The notes under the pieces are model-generated. The model saw only the letters and a program-made list of their open reading frames with translations. It ran no database searches and was not told the origin of the DNA. Shown here piece after piece: positions 39,567-51,399 of a stretch of 64,000 nucleotides of DNA. The DNA comes from Laetiporus sulphureus 93-53 (taxonomy: Eukaryota > Basidiomycota > Agaricomycetes > Polyporales > Laetiporaceae): positions 2,153,750 to 2,217,749 of the forward strand of contig NW_024468510.1 in NCBI RefSeq assembly GCF_001632365.1. The letters are read 5' to 3'. Numbering within the stretch: position 1 is the first letter of the stretch; every line of letters begins with the position of its first letter. A program made the translations under genes and the position numbers.

Positions 39567-41422
39567 CTACGCATCCGACCAAATGACCTTTGCCGTGTCA
39601 ACAATCAATCGCAGCTTTCGGATCATATCCTCCTCCGTTACCGGGTTACCCAGCTCATGCGAGGCAAAGCCGCATTGAGGGCTGATACAGATCCTGACAC
39701 GACACACATTGCCATGAGAGCGGATCATCACTCAAGAAAGATGAACGCACTGGTTCAGCGCTTCTTCTTTCGGACGCTTCTCCTCTCCGCCTGAGATAAT
39801 TTCCGCCGCCTGATGGACGCGCAGAATCAACTCTTCCTTGTCTTCCATCTTCGTGTAGACACAGCAGTCAAGATCTGTGTGAATGGATCCAACGCAACGA
39901 GATCTGTCTCAGCTCACCTTTGGGAACTTGCTGGAAATGAGCCCGAGAACGACCGACTTGTTCCGGGGGAGCCAGCGGAGAGGCTCAAACGTACCGGCCC
40001 GCTCCGTTTCATACTCTAACTGCAGTTTTCAGCAATTAGCGCCGCTCCCCGTGTCTCGAGACGAGGTTGAGGACAAATCCGTACGTAGTAGGTATCGCAA
40101 GGGATCTCCTGGAAGAGCTTGATCGCGATACGGTCGTACCCGCCCTGGCTGAAATGATGTCCGTCCTGCGAACAGAGCACATCTACGTGAAATCTTCCCA
40201 TCTGGCATGCGGCTGACTGGGACACGCACCTTAAAATTACCCCGGCAGAGGTGTATGCCAACGGTCATGTCCGCAGGCTTTTCCTCTAGAATATCTCGAT
40301 ACACTCGGCAGTACAGGTTGAACAGAGCCTCAGGATCGATGTCATGCTCTTTCATGCCCTTGAGCATGTTCATGTCACAAAAGTAAGCGAGGAGCGGGTC
40401 ATCAAACTGTATGTTTCCTGCCAAAGGTGGCCACACCAGTAGAACCTCAGCGCCAACTCGAAACGTATGTATACAATACGTACTACACCCTATGGCATAG
40501 AGGTCTTTGAGCTCCTCGCGATATGCCTCTATGATATCGGCGAAGTATTCCTCTATAGATCTCATAGATTCATCTTGCTACATATTGCCAACTCCGCATA
40601 ACTCACCATCATTTGCATAGACATCCTTGGGATAGGCATATGGTCCGTGGCGAAGATGGTACCATCCCGGAGCGCAGATGGTCAATTTGATATGGCCATA
40701 CTCCTGTTTGGAAAGCTGGGATCATCTCGCTTCCCTATATCGATAATGTGCGTACCTCCTGTGCCGTGAGCCGCTTGAGGTTCTCAAATTGTCCGACATA
40801 GAAGGGTTTCGTGCGCTTGATCTTAGACTGAAAGATAACAAATATTTATAGTCGACTGCAACGTATAAAATTGACGTTGCAGACGATGTACCTCGCATAT
40901 ATAGGTCGCACCTCCTTTGAGAGCTTTGAACCCGTCAATGTCGGGCACGTATTCCTATGCATGCTGTGAAAATTGGACCGCCGAGCATTCGAGATGCATC
41001 TTACCATGAACCATTCGTCAGGAACTTGCATAGCATAGTCAGTTCGTATGGACGCTTAGTCATCGGATGAGCGATGCAGACGGACCTACTGGTATGTACT
41101 TCATTCCTTCCAGGTTGTCGAATACGCCATCGAAGAACATGTGCCTGTGATGCGTGCCGCAGATCGTCATGCTGTGATAACTCGCGCAGAAGATAACAAC
41201 CTACCTCCGGAATTCACCATCAGTCATGGCCTTGATTCCGACCTGTCTCTGCATCTGAAGGATCCCGCTGATCGCTTCGTCCTCAACCTCTCTCAGCTGC
41301 TCCTGAGTGCATTTCCCTTCCTCGAATGCCTCTCGTTTCCTCAGGAGAGCAGTGGGTCGCTTGAGCGAGCCAATCTGCTCCGCACGGAATGGTGGACGAA
41401 GTCGAGGGCTGTCAATAGCCAT
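39567..41422 (-). CDS. UROD/MetE-like protein (methionine synthase C-domain-like)
   Basis: Members of this superfamily share the zinc-dependent TIM barrel of cobalamin-independent methionine synthase (MetE), and resemble bacterial YxjG/YxjH. About eleven exons read in frame from 41422: PPFRAEQIGSLKRPTALLRK, MTDGEFRR, a FFDGVFDNLEGMKYIP exon, SKIKRTKPFYVGQFENLKRL, the APGWYHLRHG barrel strand, IEEYFADIIEAYREELKDLY, GCRNIQFDDPLLAYFCD, TVGIHLCRGNFK, GGYDRIAIKLFQEIPCDTYYLEY, EPLRWLPRNKSVVLGLIS, and CISPQCGFAS near the end. His and Cys in GIHLCRGN and Cys in SPQCGF are likely metal ligands. Splice sites hold and no stop interrupts the exons, so this copy is judged functional. It is too short to be a full MetE; the substrate is unknown. 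Confidence 0.82.
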
Positions 41423-42647
41423 CTCAGTTCAGGCGATTTTCGAAAAAGCAGATAGAGAGCACGGAGAACAAGGGTGCTATTGTGGACGCGCTTAAAAACA
41501 GAGATGATGCAGCACGCTATGTCATCATAGGGCACACGGCGGCCTTGAGAACCTGCTGACTAGCCATACGATACGAGGATGATAGCTCTGCCATTGATGA
41601 CAAGCATAGCGTCAGCTAAGCAAGGGAGGAAATGGACCAGGATAGAATAAAAGTTGCGAATTCAGAAAGGAGGCAAGAGAAGGAACGAGGCTGAACCCAC
41701 TTGAAAACTGTTCACGCGCATGCTCGCAGCGAGCCAGACTGAGCGCCGGACGTCGCATCCATCACCAGCTGATCGCTCTTGCACATTCCATCCTAATTCC
41801 ATAGAACGTGTCCAGGAACCATGTGTGATCCGAAATGAATCCCTATATGCCGTTGCGGAGGCGCGTTTTGGGATCGGATGGTCAACGCATGATGGGTGCA
41901 TGCCTCAAGTCGTCAGAAGCTCACCGTTCGTATTCTATATTCCGCACTTTCGTGAGTAGTGTTGCATTTGATTCATCTCAATGTCGAGTGATAATGAATT
42001 ATTCGACTTTGGCCGTCTGCACGGCATGCCGGTCTGAGCTACCATCATGAGACAAATTGATCACTACTACGATTCCTTGTGCATGAAAGAGGTCGTAATT
42101 CGCCTACCTTTACACCGTGTCGAGGATATATGCGCGCGTCGAGGGTTATACAAGATGCCTACGGTGTGATCTGTGCATTGGCCAAGTATTCGTCACTGGA
42201 GACGTCCGTATGGGGTGTATGTTTCATCGGAGTTCCATCTCAGCGCCGCCTGTTGTCAAAGTCGAGCAATATTTGACACGGTCATTAACTTGATCGCCAC
42301 AAATTGTTTCCTCGTGGACTTTAACGCTTTACATCTCCTGTTCTCAAGTATTTTGGTGGACTACTTGCAAAAGGCGCTGTTCGACTTTTCTCTCTGTGGG
42401 AGCGTACATCGCAAATGGCAACGTGATTCCGATGGCGATCTGCTCTGAAGAAGCTAACGCTCGTCTAGAGCCGCGTACGTCAGATCGTTTCGCACAATGC
42501 CTCATCCTATGCCTCTCTCTTATTTTCACCTACATTGTCTTGAAAGCTTTTGTGAACTTGGTCAGTGCTTCTTCCATCTCAGACACCTTTCGTGATTGAA
42601 AGGGGCCCAGTCAGAACCTGCAACGATTGCTCATTCACAGAAACATA
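41423..42647. other. Divergent intergenic region
   Basis: Lies between the minus-strand MetE-like gene and the plus-strand SET gene and holds both upstream regions. Frames inside have no recognisable domain. Confidence 0.4.
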
Positions 42648-43829
42648 ATGCCGGATCAGATGAGCGCCGAAGGTAGCAAGCCACGGTTCAGTCCAAGGGC
42701 GCAGATTCTCCAGCAATTCCCTCGCGTCGTGTCCGCAAACCCGCGTCTCCCCGGGATGCCTTGTTTTCTGTACCTCGCAGACAGCGCGGAGGGTGCCGAA
42801 ATGGTCGTCATTGACTACCTGAAGAATATCAAGCCAGCCATCAAAGTCATCTCTGCTTGTATGGAGCGCCCTCTTCCCTACAACGCGTCTGAGCGTTGCT
42901 TCCGCATATGCCCCATCGAGGGAAAGGGCCTTGGAATGATAGCTACAAGGGACATCCGTGCCGGCGAGCTCATCTTCGCGGAGAGGCCGACGTATGTTTC
43001 AAACAGTGACCTCTACACTCGAAGCTACGACTCCCCCTATGCGGATGCGACATACTACAGCGATGCTCTTGCCGGGCTCTCCGAGCATTCGCGCCAGTCC
43101 CTCCTGTCCCTTTACGATGCATATGATCGAGAGAGGATGGAGATCGTGCCTGGAATCGTGGGGAGCAATGTCTTCCAGATCAGCGTGCCTACTGAAGAGG
43201 ATTACGACGACACTTATTCGGGTGTTTTCCTCACCCTTTCGCGCTCTAACCACGACTGCACACCAAATACGAATTACCACTTCTCCCGCTCGGCGTTCTG
43301 CGGCCAGTTTTTCGCTGCGGTGGATATCGCGGCCGGCGATGAGATTTCGGTGATCTATACCGACGAACTGACGACTTGCGATAAGCGTCGGGCTCACCTG
43401 CGAAACCAATACGGCTTCACTTGCGTTTGCCGAGTGTGTTCTCTGCCCGAGCACCCATTGTATCACAGCGACGCAAGGCGCGTCAGCATCCACACGTTCC
43501 TCAAAGCTTGCAAGAGGTCCCGTGGCGACCCTCCTAACATCACCCTTGACAAACTGCAGCTCTTGTTGATGTTCACCCGGGCAGAGCGATTGCCGATACG
43601 CTACGCGCAAGTGCTGTACATGAGCGCGGAAATTCTCCTAGCACATGGCAATGCGGAGCTCGCTTTTGATTGGGTCAAAGAAAGCAGGAGGGCATTCTGT
43701 CTCACCATAGGGGAGGATTCATGGATGATTGAGAAGGTTGACGATCTGGGACGGCAGGTGGAAGAGAAGCTGAGACGCATGGGGATTGAGCGCAGTTGGG
43801 AAGGTCCGATCACAGGCGGATCCTCATAG
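42648..43829 (+). CDS. SET-domain protein (putative lysine methyltransferase)
   Basis: An intronless frame of 393 residues from the first ATG at 42648. The frame stays open further upstream only through non-ATG codons, and CATTCACAG just before could be an acceptor, so an upstream exon is possible. SET hallmarks are in order: GLGMIATRDIRAGELIFAERP (SET-N), RSNHDCTPNTNYHFS (the NHxCxPN active-site/AdoMet motif), DIAAGDEISVIY (the GExxxxxY segment), then CVCRVC, the post-SET-like Cys cluster. A MYND finger is not visible. The C-terminal part is helical (LLLMFTRAERLPIRYAQVLY), as in SMYD-like fungal SET proteins. Such proteins transfer methyl groups from AdoMet to lysine; the substrate (histone or other) is unknown. 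Confidence 0.88.
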   Translation: MPDQMSAEGSKPRFSPRAQILQQFPRVVSANPRLPGMPCFLYLADSAEGAEMVVIDYLKNIKPAIKVISACMERPLPYNASERCFRICPIEGKGLGMIATRDIRAGELIFAERPTYVSNSDLYTRSYDSPYADATYYSDALAGLSEHSRQSLLSLYDAYDRERMEIVPGIVGSNVFQISVPTEEDYDDTYSGVFLTLSRSNHDCTPNTNYHFSRSAFCGQFFAAVDIAAGDEISVIYTDELTTCDKRRAHLRNQYGFTCVCRVCSLPEHPLYHSDARRVSIHTFLKACKRSRGDPPNITLDKLQLLLMFTRAERLPIRYAQVLYMSAEILLAHGNAELAFDWVKESRRAFCLTIGEDSWMIEKVDDLGRQVEEKLRRMGIERSWEGPITGGSS

Positions 43830-44321
43830 AATTCGCTGCAGTTCCATGCCTCTGTCGACTGTTTCCAGCTTTCAACATTCTGTCTTATCGCAAGAGACGT
43901 AATTTCGTCGTCAACGTCCGATGCATGTTACTTCGCTGAATCGACTGTTTCCATATTGTCGTCTCACCCCCATTGGACATCGGTCCTCCACGGCTTCGCT
44001 GGGGCTCGATGTGGACTATTATACGATGACGTCCCAAAATAGCGTGGATGTGGAACAGTACAAGGTGTATCGCACGCACGCAGCTTCGTCTTCATCGAAT
44101 ACCCTGGCCCGCAGCATTCCGTTGATGTTCTTACGGCATCGAAGTATCGTCACGATTGCCAGTGCATTATTAAATATACAGAAGCAGTACGAAGTGAGCT
44201 TTCTTATCCGAAGAGCATAAGTTAGATGTAAATATGAACCCGTGGATACTAGCTGCCTCTCGATCCTTCTATGACTTCGTCTCTTCTACTCCTCTACTGA
44301 CGGCGAAGAACGTACGGAGCA
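43830..44321. other. Intergenic between convergent genes
   Basis: 3' flanks of the SET gene and the peroxygenase gene. No gene seen. Confidence 0.5.
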
Positions 44322-45237
44322 TTACCCGCTTTTAGCTGCTGCGCGAATGTCTCGCATGAGACGCCTGAGTTTTTGCGATCCTTGAACCGCCATCAACAAC
44401 GTCTGTTGATGGGTCGGTGCCCAATCGCTAGGGAAGGTGCTGTTGAGCCACCACTCCTCTATCCACCGGACAGGCACAGTCTCGTTGCCTCGTCCGAAGA
44501 TCCCGAGAACCATCGACATCTCACCGCGCGCAATCTCCTCGTGGATCGCGTCGAGCGGGTGCCTGTAGTTGGCTTCCCGGCGGACACGCGCGTGGGCGAA
44601 GTCTTCCATGGTCATGACCTCGCCGTCCGAGGATTCGGCGATGAGCTCTCGGATGAGCTGCGCACTGGCCTTGATCGGCGCGTACTCCTCGGTTCCGATG
44701 GCATCGTAGTGGCCCAGAGAGGCGTCGTGTTCGATGAAGTTGTGTCGTGCAAGATCCGATAGTGTCAGCACGGAGTATTGCTCCAGCACGATGTGCCCGC
44801 CATATGTGAGGAGCATGGCCAAGGGCAGTGAGAGACTGTAACCCTCGCGCAGGGCGTGGACGTAGTCTTTCCGCGTGATGTTTCGTCCATCATGCGGCCT
44901 GTGCGGCTTGTAGTGAGTGGAGTTGACACTCTTCGCGAAGAACACTTACAGGAAGCCGTGATTCGCGAGCGCATTTAGGGCGGGACAGGGTGACCGACTG
45001 TCCGAAGACTTTGGCGGAACGAATGGATGCGCCTTCAACGAGAACTCGGGTATCTCATCTCTTGCCAGTTCGTCCACAGACAAGCTGTTATTCGAGATAC
45101 ATCAACACGCCCATCTATCCTGAGAGAACGTTGTCAACTTACATCAATCTGACAATCATGGCTATGACCGCGGTCACAAGGGCATATTTGATGAGCAATC
45201 CACTGAAACCCTTGGTTTTCACTGAAAAAGAGAACAT
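44322..45237 (-). CDS. Heme-thiolate peroxidase (unspecific peroxygenase/chloroperoxidase family)
   Basis: Fungal unspecific peroxygenases use H2O2 to oxygenate aromatics and alkanes through a Cys-ligated heme. Three exons read as 45237-45143, 45084-44950 and 44898-44322, giving 268 residues, as in the short family. The heme-ligand Cys is in SPCPALNALANHGFLPHDGRN (the PCP motif), with the acceptor chosen so that HGFL joins PHDGRN. The Mg/acid motif is EHDASL, followed by the REANYRHPLDAIHEEIARGE region. The N-terminus (SVKTKGFSGLLIKYALVTAVIAMIV) has a long hydrophobic stretch after several basic residues and no clear cleavage site, so it may be a signal anchor and not a secreted signal peptide. 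All key residues are present. Confidence 0.9.
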
Positions 45238-45303
45238 GGTGGAAAGCAGCAAGCAATCGATGGAGACAATCGTTCTGACGGCCCTTATAAGCTGTGTGGT
45301 TCT

Positions 45304-45311
45304 CTATATAT
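45304..45311 (-). promoter_or_regulatory. TATA-like box of peroxygenase gene
   Basis: CATATATAGAGA on the minus strand about 70 bases upstream of the start at 45237. Confidence 0.45.
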
Positions 45312-46985
45312 GTATCTGGTAATCAAACGCTGAGTGCCGAGCAGGCAAAGCCCGCTCATAATATCCTACCATCCGGCGCTGCTCAAACAAAGTTGAATAG
45401 ATCTTTGATCTTGCCGCGTGGCTGATTCTGTAGTGTGGGCCGGAGCCTTCTCCCGCCGGTGGTCATGGTTGCGATGCACACAGCCATCGCCGAGTTCAAA
45501 ACGCAGATCCTCGTCGCGTGCAATTGAGTCTCCGCATGTCCTCTGCAGCCTCTCGGACTGATGATTGATTTCAGTGTGATGAGATGCCATGTCATGATCA
45601 TAGCGGACAGCGACAACGAGAGACGCCAAGTTACATTAATATCGCAATGTATCACGTGAGCACAATACTCACCTTAAACAGCTGGGGCGGGAGAGCCAAG
45701 GTTTCTTGTCTTCTTTTTCTTAGTGTGTGAAAAGGAACAACACGGCCGGTGCCTTAGAATCTCCCTTAAAGCTCCATCGGCGCAGGATGACCTTTCATCA
45801 TTGCAGTTGCCGCATCCACATCCTCTGAGACGTGTCTGGTGCTCCGTGAGCGGTTGCCTGGAGTGCTTGACGAGATGCCTAGGGAACTTGAGCAAAGACA
45901 TCCGCCTTGATAGGAATGTATCACCGAGCGGCCTAAATGCTGTGACGTAAAGAGACCGTCTGTTAGATGGCGCTCGTGATGACCGCCCTGACTGAAACCG
46001 GACCAGTGAATGGCAATACAATTATAGCGGCCGCGCGCGATCAATGCACAATACGGCTGTTGGAGGGTGACCGTACGCGTGCTCGTTGTCATGAATCATG
46101 TATGTGATGACTGATAACAATCGCAACCGCTGGAACTACCGGAGCACAACAGTAAGCGTGAAGCAGCGTCGATGCTGCGAGCATCTGGTAGGAGATTAAC
46201 TTGTGCCGACCTGTCTATGTTATGCTCAAGCCCTAATATTGCTCCTTCGTGCGCTCAGGCATTACTTCCGATTGGCGAAAGGTCGGCGGGTAGCGGCGAG
46301 AATGCGATGTTTCGCTAGTAAAAGAACCACGTTCGTCGGCCGGAAGAACATAGAATCCCCTGAATACAGATTTCAATAACCCAATGGCGCTATTTGATTG
46401 GGTGCTGACGGGCGTTGTCGCAGATTGAGATAGCCGAATGCTGTGTATAGTAGCAGACTTTCCAAGAATACAGCGGACGTAGCTGTGTCATAAGAGAGAT
46501 CTGGAGGCTGTCACGAAATTTGAAAGCGGCGAGAGCCGAAACGTTGGCACAAGGGTAGCATATGCATACGTCCCCGTATCTCCTTGACTGTTCTGTACCG
46601 GTAATCGCGATTCAGCGAGTACGAGCATGGTATTACGAGGACCCGCCGGAAGCTATGACCCTGTGCTCGAGAGATTGTGCGCTCCGATGGCAAACTGAGG
46701 TCTCAATATTATGAGAGAGTATCTGTATGAGAGCCAATCACGTAGTGTACAACACTTATCTTGATGCTCCAGCGGTCGGCTGTAACTTTCAACGAGAGGA
46801 CTTGCTGTGCTGTATGACCGAAACACTTCAATGGAGGCGTTTCGCCGCAAGCACAGCATGTCGCGTTAGCGCAATCGGCGAAGAGAGCACCTTGGTCACT
46901 GATAAGAAAGATAGATCGCAGCAGTGGTAGGCACTGTTGATAAGGACATGACGTTTTCGGCTAGCTGTTCATATGCCATTCCACA
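45312..46985. other. Intergenic, no supported gene
   Basis: Several minus-strand frames of about 80-115 residues (45383-46092) and shorter plus frames. None shows a domain I recognise. Confidence 0.35.
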
Positions 46986-47513
46986 GTGAGCCAAATAGTA
47001 TGTGCTTGCTATCGTGTTTTCGCCTGCAATTTCGTGAACGCATGGCTAGATGGTGACGAGTCGCTCATGAATAAGCTAATTAACATTCAGGACAAATGTA
47101 ACGCGTCGTCTATAGTCATCGAATTGAGGAAGGCAGATCTGTTGAAGCCAGCGAAGACATACGCAATACATTTTTGGCCAGACATCTTGCTGCAGCCCAA
47201 CGAGCTAAGTTGTGTGACAAGATTGTGTGTGACATGCAACGCGGGCCGTGTCATATTGGCTCGTGATCCCTGCGTGTTGCCCGTCTCATCGAACATTCAA
47301 ACGCTCACGCAAATATTGTTCGAGGTTCACTTTATGTCGGGAGGTTCGAACGTCCACACATTGATCGAGGTACGTATAACCATTTCTGATGAAGCCGGCG
47401 CCGTCGCTGTTGTTTTCGCGAGCACATCTGGTGAGCTATCAGCTGACGCCTTCGGTACCTCGCCGCAAGGGGCCTCGCAATCAATACAGAGCCGATTGGA
47501 TAACAGCCGGTGA
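46986..47513 (+). CDS. Hypothetical open frame, doubtful
   Basis: A 175-codon frame without an ATG at its beginning (GTG at 46986 right after a CACAG, which may be an acceptor). It has no signal peptide or known domain; a middle piece reads ADLLKPAKTYAIHFWPDILL. Its 3' third lies in the segment duplicated at about 51480-51720, where the frame is not preserved. It could be the last exon of an unrecognised gene or chance. Confidence 0.2.
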   Translation: MSQIVCACYRVFACNFVNAWLDGDESLMNKLINIQDKCNASSIVIELRKADLLKPAKTYAIHFWPDILLQPNELSCVTRLCVTCNAGRVILARDPCVLPVSSNIQTLTQILFEVHFMSGGSNVHTLIEVRITISDEAGAVAVVFASTSGELSADAFGTSPQGASQSIQSRLDNSR

Positions 47514-48156
47514 CACCTGCGTACCGCATTTACGTCCATACCCAACATCGCTTGAGGTGCGCATTGAGTGACATATGCATCCATGGTGAAAGTTCCCATC
47601 CTATGGTGCAGACTACGTCTTCTATCATTCTACCTCCGATACCGCTGGTGCATATCGTGACCTACGCATATTCTTCCTATACACATCACGAATGTTCCAG
47701 CAGCAGAGAGGCACTCCAATTCGTATGCCTTTCGTGAAATAGCCAGGTACGTGTCTCATCGCCATTCTGTGGGTCCCAGCACAGAGAGAACCCTACTACT
47801 GCAGATTGAATTGTGTCGGCGGGCCTCGTGATTATCCCATCATTCCAACCACAAGCTGCGGACCTGGCGTACGAAGTTGATGCCGTATGTCGTTCCGTTA
47901 CATCAATGCATTGACGGCAAGCTGCATTCCAATCAAACCTTCATCGCGCTACCAGAAGCCGCTTAATCTGAATTGAATCGAGCTCCTGATCCCTGCGTCG
48001 CGTCAAGGACCCTGCTATGACGTTTGGTGACATGGAGGTGTGCCGTATACGGACCAATTCAGCAGGGTCGCTTTGTTATAAGTGGAGAAGGATGCACAAC
48101 TGCAGCCCCCAACGCCGCGCTCCCACCCAGCTCAACATTCTATCACGCTACATACA

Positions 48157-49978
48157 ATGGACATGTCTGCTCCTCGACTCAGGCCACCCTTCCGTGTTGA
48201 ACACACTGGTTCCTTCAAGCGGCCCGCTGATCTTATACGGCAGCACGAGTTGTTCAACCAGGGCAAATCCACGCTAGAGGAACTGCGCTCTGTCGAAGAC
48301 CATGCCATAGAGGAGGCTATACAAATTCAACGAGCCGTAGGTATCAAGGCCATCAATGACGGCGAACTCAGAAGGTACGAGCCATAAGCGACATCGCTGG
48401 AAGGCGCCAGTCGCATCGTGCCTATCATAGGTATCACTTCTTTGAGGGTCTATTTGATAAACTGGAGGGCATGAAATACTTTCCGAATGGTTAGTCACGG
48501 AAGACATTGCCGCCACATGATCACTATACTGACATCGGCGTCGCAGTGCCGTCTGAATGGTTTGTGGTGAGTAGACATCTATGCTGCTCTTTCGACGACG
48601 GCTTAATACATGATGTGTGCATGCAGGATGGAGTTCCTACTGCAGTGGTGTTCAGAGGTGAGAATCACCGAGCCCCGCCGACGTATCTCTGCGTGGTGAG
48701 TTGTGCATCCTTAACATGCAGGTTTATACGTTATCTTGATTCATACCAAAAATAGTCCAAGCTGAGGCGCGTCAAGCCATGCTACCTTGACGAGTTTGAG
48801 GCACTCAAGAAGATGACGACCCCAGAGGTCTTAAAAATCCACTCAATGCGTTATTCGATGGTCATAATTAGTATCTCTAGGAGCACAAGTACTTGAAGAT
48901 CACTATGCCGTCTCCGGAATTTTACCATCTGCGCTACGGGATGTTCGCATTTCCCAAGTCGGTGTACCAGAATGACGGTGAGCATGTTAGATCAGTCCAG
49001 TACGAACATATTGCTCATGAAGATGCATTAGAGGAGTACTTCGCGGACCTCATCGAAATCTACCGAGCTGAATTGGGTGACCTCTATGCTGCCGGCTGCA
49101 GTGCGTATAAGCATGGCTACCTATGGCAATGCCAGGCCTCATGTCGCATGCACAGGAAACGTCCAGATTGACTTCCCTCAGATCTCGTTCCTCTGCAACG
49201 AGAAAGCTCTGACTGCGATGGAGAAGCGCGGCATAGACCATGTCGCGCTAACCGATTTGTACTTGAAGGTAATGGGTGCGTGCATCGAGGGACGCCCTGA
49301 TGACATGACCGTTGGCATACATGTGTGCAGGGGCAATTGGCATCACAACGTAAGCTCGGCGTGTCTGAAAGTCTTGCGGGTGCTGATCAAAGGTAAATTT
49401 CCAGGTAGAGCCTTGGAGTGAAGGAGGATACGACCGTATAGCCGAGAAGCTGTTTTCTGAGATCCCCGCGGATACATATTACGTATGCTTTATGGCATTG
49501 CCATGTCGATAGCTCACCGATGGAGATGCGCAGATCGAATATGATAACGAGCGTTCTGGGTCATTCGAGCCGCTGCGCTGGCTTCCGCGCAACAAGTCCG
49601 TCGTGCTAGGGATTGTGACCACTAAGTCTACCGAGGTCAGTTCAGTCCCATATCTCTCTGGTGTCGTTTGGTCATTTCTCATCTTGAACGTTTGCAGCTG
49701 GAATCCAAAGAAGAACTTATCCGCCGGGTTCATGAGGCGGCTGCGATAATCGCAAGTGGAGAGGAAAAACGCTCCATGGATGAAGCTCTGAATCAGTATG
49801 TCGCTGTTTATGTGGCTAACGTCACGAGAAACTGAAATACGTTTTCAGGATTTGTATCAGCCCTCAATGCGGCTTTGGATCGTTTTCGGAGGGATTTTCG
49901 TTCATGACTGAGGAAGACGTTGCCAAGAAGCTCAAGCTCGTGGTGGAGACAGCCAAGGAAATATGGCCTGATATGTGA
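48157..49978 (+). CDS. UROD/MetE-like protein, tandem copy 1
   Basis: Start at 48157 (MDMSAPRLRPPFRVEHTGSF). The exons read in frame through to the stop at 49976-49978. They show KAINDGELRRYHFFEGLFDK, VPSEWFV, a VFRGENHRAPPTYLCV exon, SKLRRVKPCYLDEFEALKK, EHKYLKITMPSPEFYHLRYG, LEEYFADLIEIYRAELGDLY, GCRNVQIDFPQISFLCNEK, TVGIHVCRGNWHHN, GGYDRIAEKLFSEIPADTYY, EPLRWLPRNKSVVLGIVTTK and CISPQCGFGSFSEG. The metal-site motifs GIHVCRGN and SPQCGF are intact. The exon before CRNVQ ends at TGC-A, with the following GTGCGT as donor, the only choice that keeps frame. An AAG acceptor precedes DALEEYF; compare copy 2, where it is lost. Likely functional; reaction inferred only as methyl transfer to a thiol. 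Confidence 0.82.
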
Positions 49979-50299
49979 AGTCTACGTGTCCTAATTGTCC
50001 CGATTGTTGTGTAACGGCCAGTTCGTGCCTATATTTACAAGCCTCTACCACAAGTCCGTAAGATATCATGCGCAGAGAGTGTACGATATTGATGTCGTAG
50101 GAATCGAGCCTAGCTGATATTCAAGGTATTGATTGTTAGTCTATGATGTGTATGGAGTTTATATGAGCAACTTGATGTACTTCACTTCAACGTGACAGGA
50201 CGCGTGAGACGCGTACGTATGTCACTTCGTTTAAACTATGTGATCGCGTTTTTCAGAGACGGACACGTCACACTATTGTGACTCACACGATACTACGCC
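49979..50299. other. 3' flank of MetE-like copy 1
   Basis: Non-coding. Clearly similar to 54204-54484 downstream of copy 2, including GACAGGACGCGTGAGACGCGTA in both (an inverted pair of ACGCGT). Confidence 0.6.
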
Positions 50300-50445
50300 G
50301 CACGCGTTCTCGCCGATGCTTTTCGTCGTTCCCCAATTTCTAAGACCTCCTTAACGCCGCACTCACGTCCATCGCCATTGAACGGTGCGATATAGCGGTT
50401 ATGTTTCTCTGTCTATGGACGGTCGCCGATACAGTGCCCTCGGCC
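50300..50445 (+). pseudogene. F-box gene fragment after MetE-like copy 1
   Basis: GTTCTCGCCGATGCTTTTC...CGTTCCCC and GCGGTTATGTTTCTCTGTCT...TGGACGGTC parallel the 5' part of the F-box gene at 56446-56580 (SSFPDL...DVAVMFPDLWAVID region). The frame is broken and the sequence between these landmarks is shortened. It marks the right end of the duplicated unit. Confidence 0.65.
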
Positions 50446-51399
50446 GCGCGCCTCTGACACAAGAAGCAGTGTGGTCGAGCCTCTTTGAATTGGTAGATCC
50501 GAGCGGGAGTCGCAGGTTCTGTTATATACGCGTCGGCCATACGACTTCGATGGAGCTCGAGCTGCAGAGAGACGTACACGACGAGCATTTTTGCAAGCAG
50601 CCAGAAACGAGTGGATGCATGAACAACAGACGCACAACGCAGAAGCGAGGATACTGTGGGTACAATCCAGAGCACAATGCTCCCAGTGGACCACCGACAT
50701 TTGCACATCGATTCGTCTGAATTCTGAGTCCTGTTGCCTTGTTAAATGCAGGATGGAGGTCGAAAGCGGATCAGGATGAATGGAGCAATCTTTGGTCATT
50801 GGTAGCCGCACTCGTCAAAGGTCCGATCGCTTCCAGATAGCCCCCACATAGGACGTGGCCTGACATGTGGGAGAATGGTGATGATTCAGGAATACGCTCG
50901 AGGTGGGTGACTAAGTGGTAACTCAGCCTGACGCACTTCTCAGATAATTTTGGAACCGATGTCAAGGGTTAACCGAAGCCAAGGGTAAAGCGTCGCGAGA
51001 TATGTCCAGCGATCCCACCGACGTGAAGGAAAGCCATTTCGAAGAAGATTGCACAAGATTTAGTCGGGAACGATTGCAGGCCACTCCAGAGGGCCATAAC
51101 TCGCGCTAATTGTTCATGAACGGACGAGACGAGAGTGAAGCGAGCAATCATAACGCTTCGGAGCCGGTATTACACAATAGGGTAAGAAGGGAGGATGTCG
51201 TCGGTGCTGAGTACAACTTGAACGTGGCCGGCTCATGGTCTGAGGGGCTTTTTGATTGGCGCCGCCTGTCTGAACCAAACGCCGTGTGATAGAGAATGCC
51301 TTTCGGTGCTTTGATCGTGGCACTTCCGATTTAATATGGCTTGTCAATAATGAAACTTGTTTATACGAACAAGAGTCTCTGCAACTCTGTGCATCATGA
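50446..51399. other. Spacer between tandem units
   Basis: No supported gene; frames at 50340-50811 run through the F-box fragment and have no domain of their own. Confidence 0.35.

Larger units (their letters stand above)
47260..50445. repeat. Tandem segmental duplication, unit 1
   Basis: This segment recurs at about 51400-54600 in the same orientation, shifted by about 4.2 kb. It comprises non-coding upstream sequence (for example GGTGAGCTATCAGCTGACGC in both), the promoter with GTTATAAGTGGAG-like TATA, the whole MetE-like gene, about 300 bases of 3' flank, and the start of an F-box gene. Edges are approximate. Confidence 0.85.

Noticed and set aside
42999..43610. Minus-strand frame of 203 codons
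   Set aside because: It lies wholly antisense to the SET-domain gene, whose motifs are unmistakable; a shadow of GC-rich codons.
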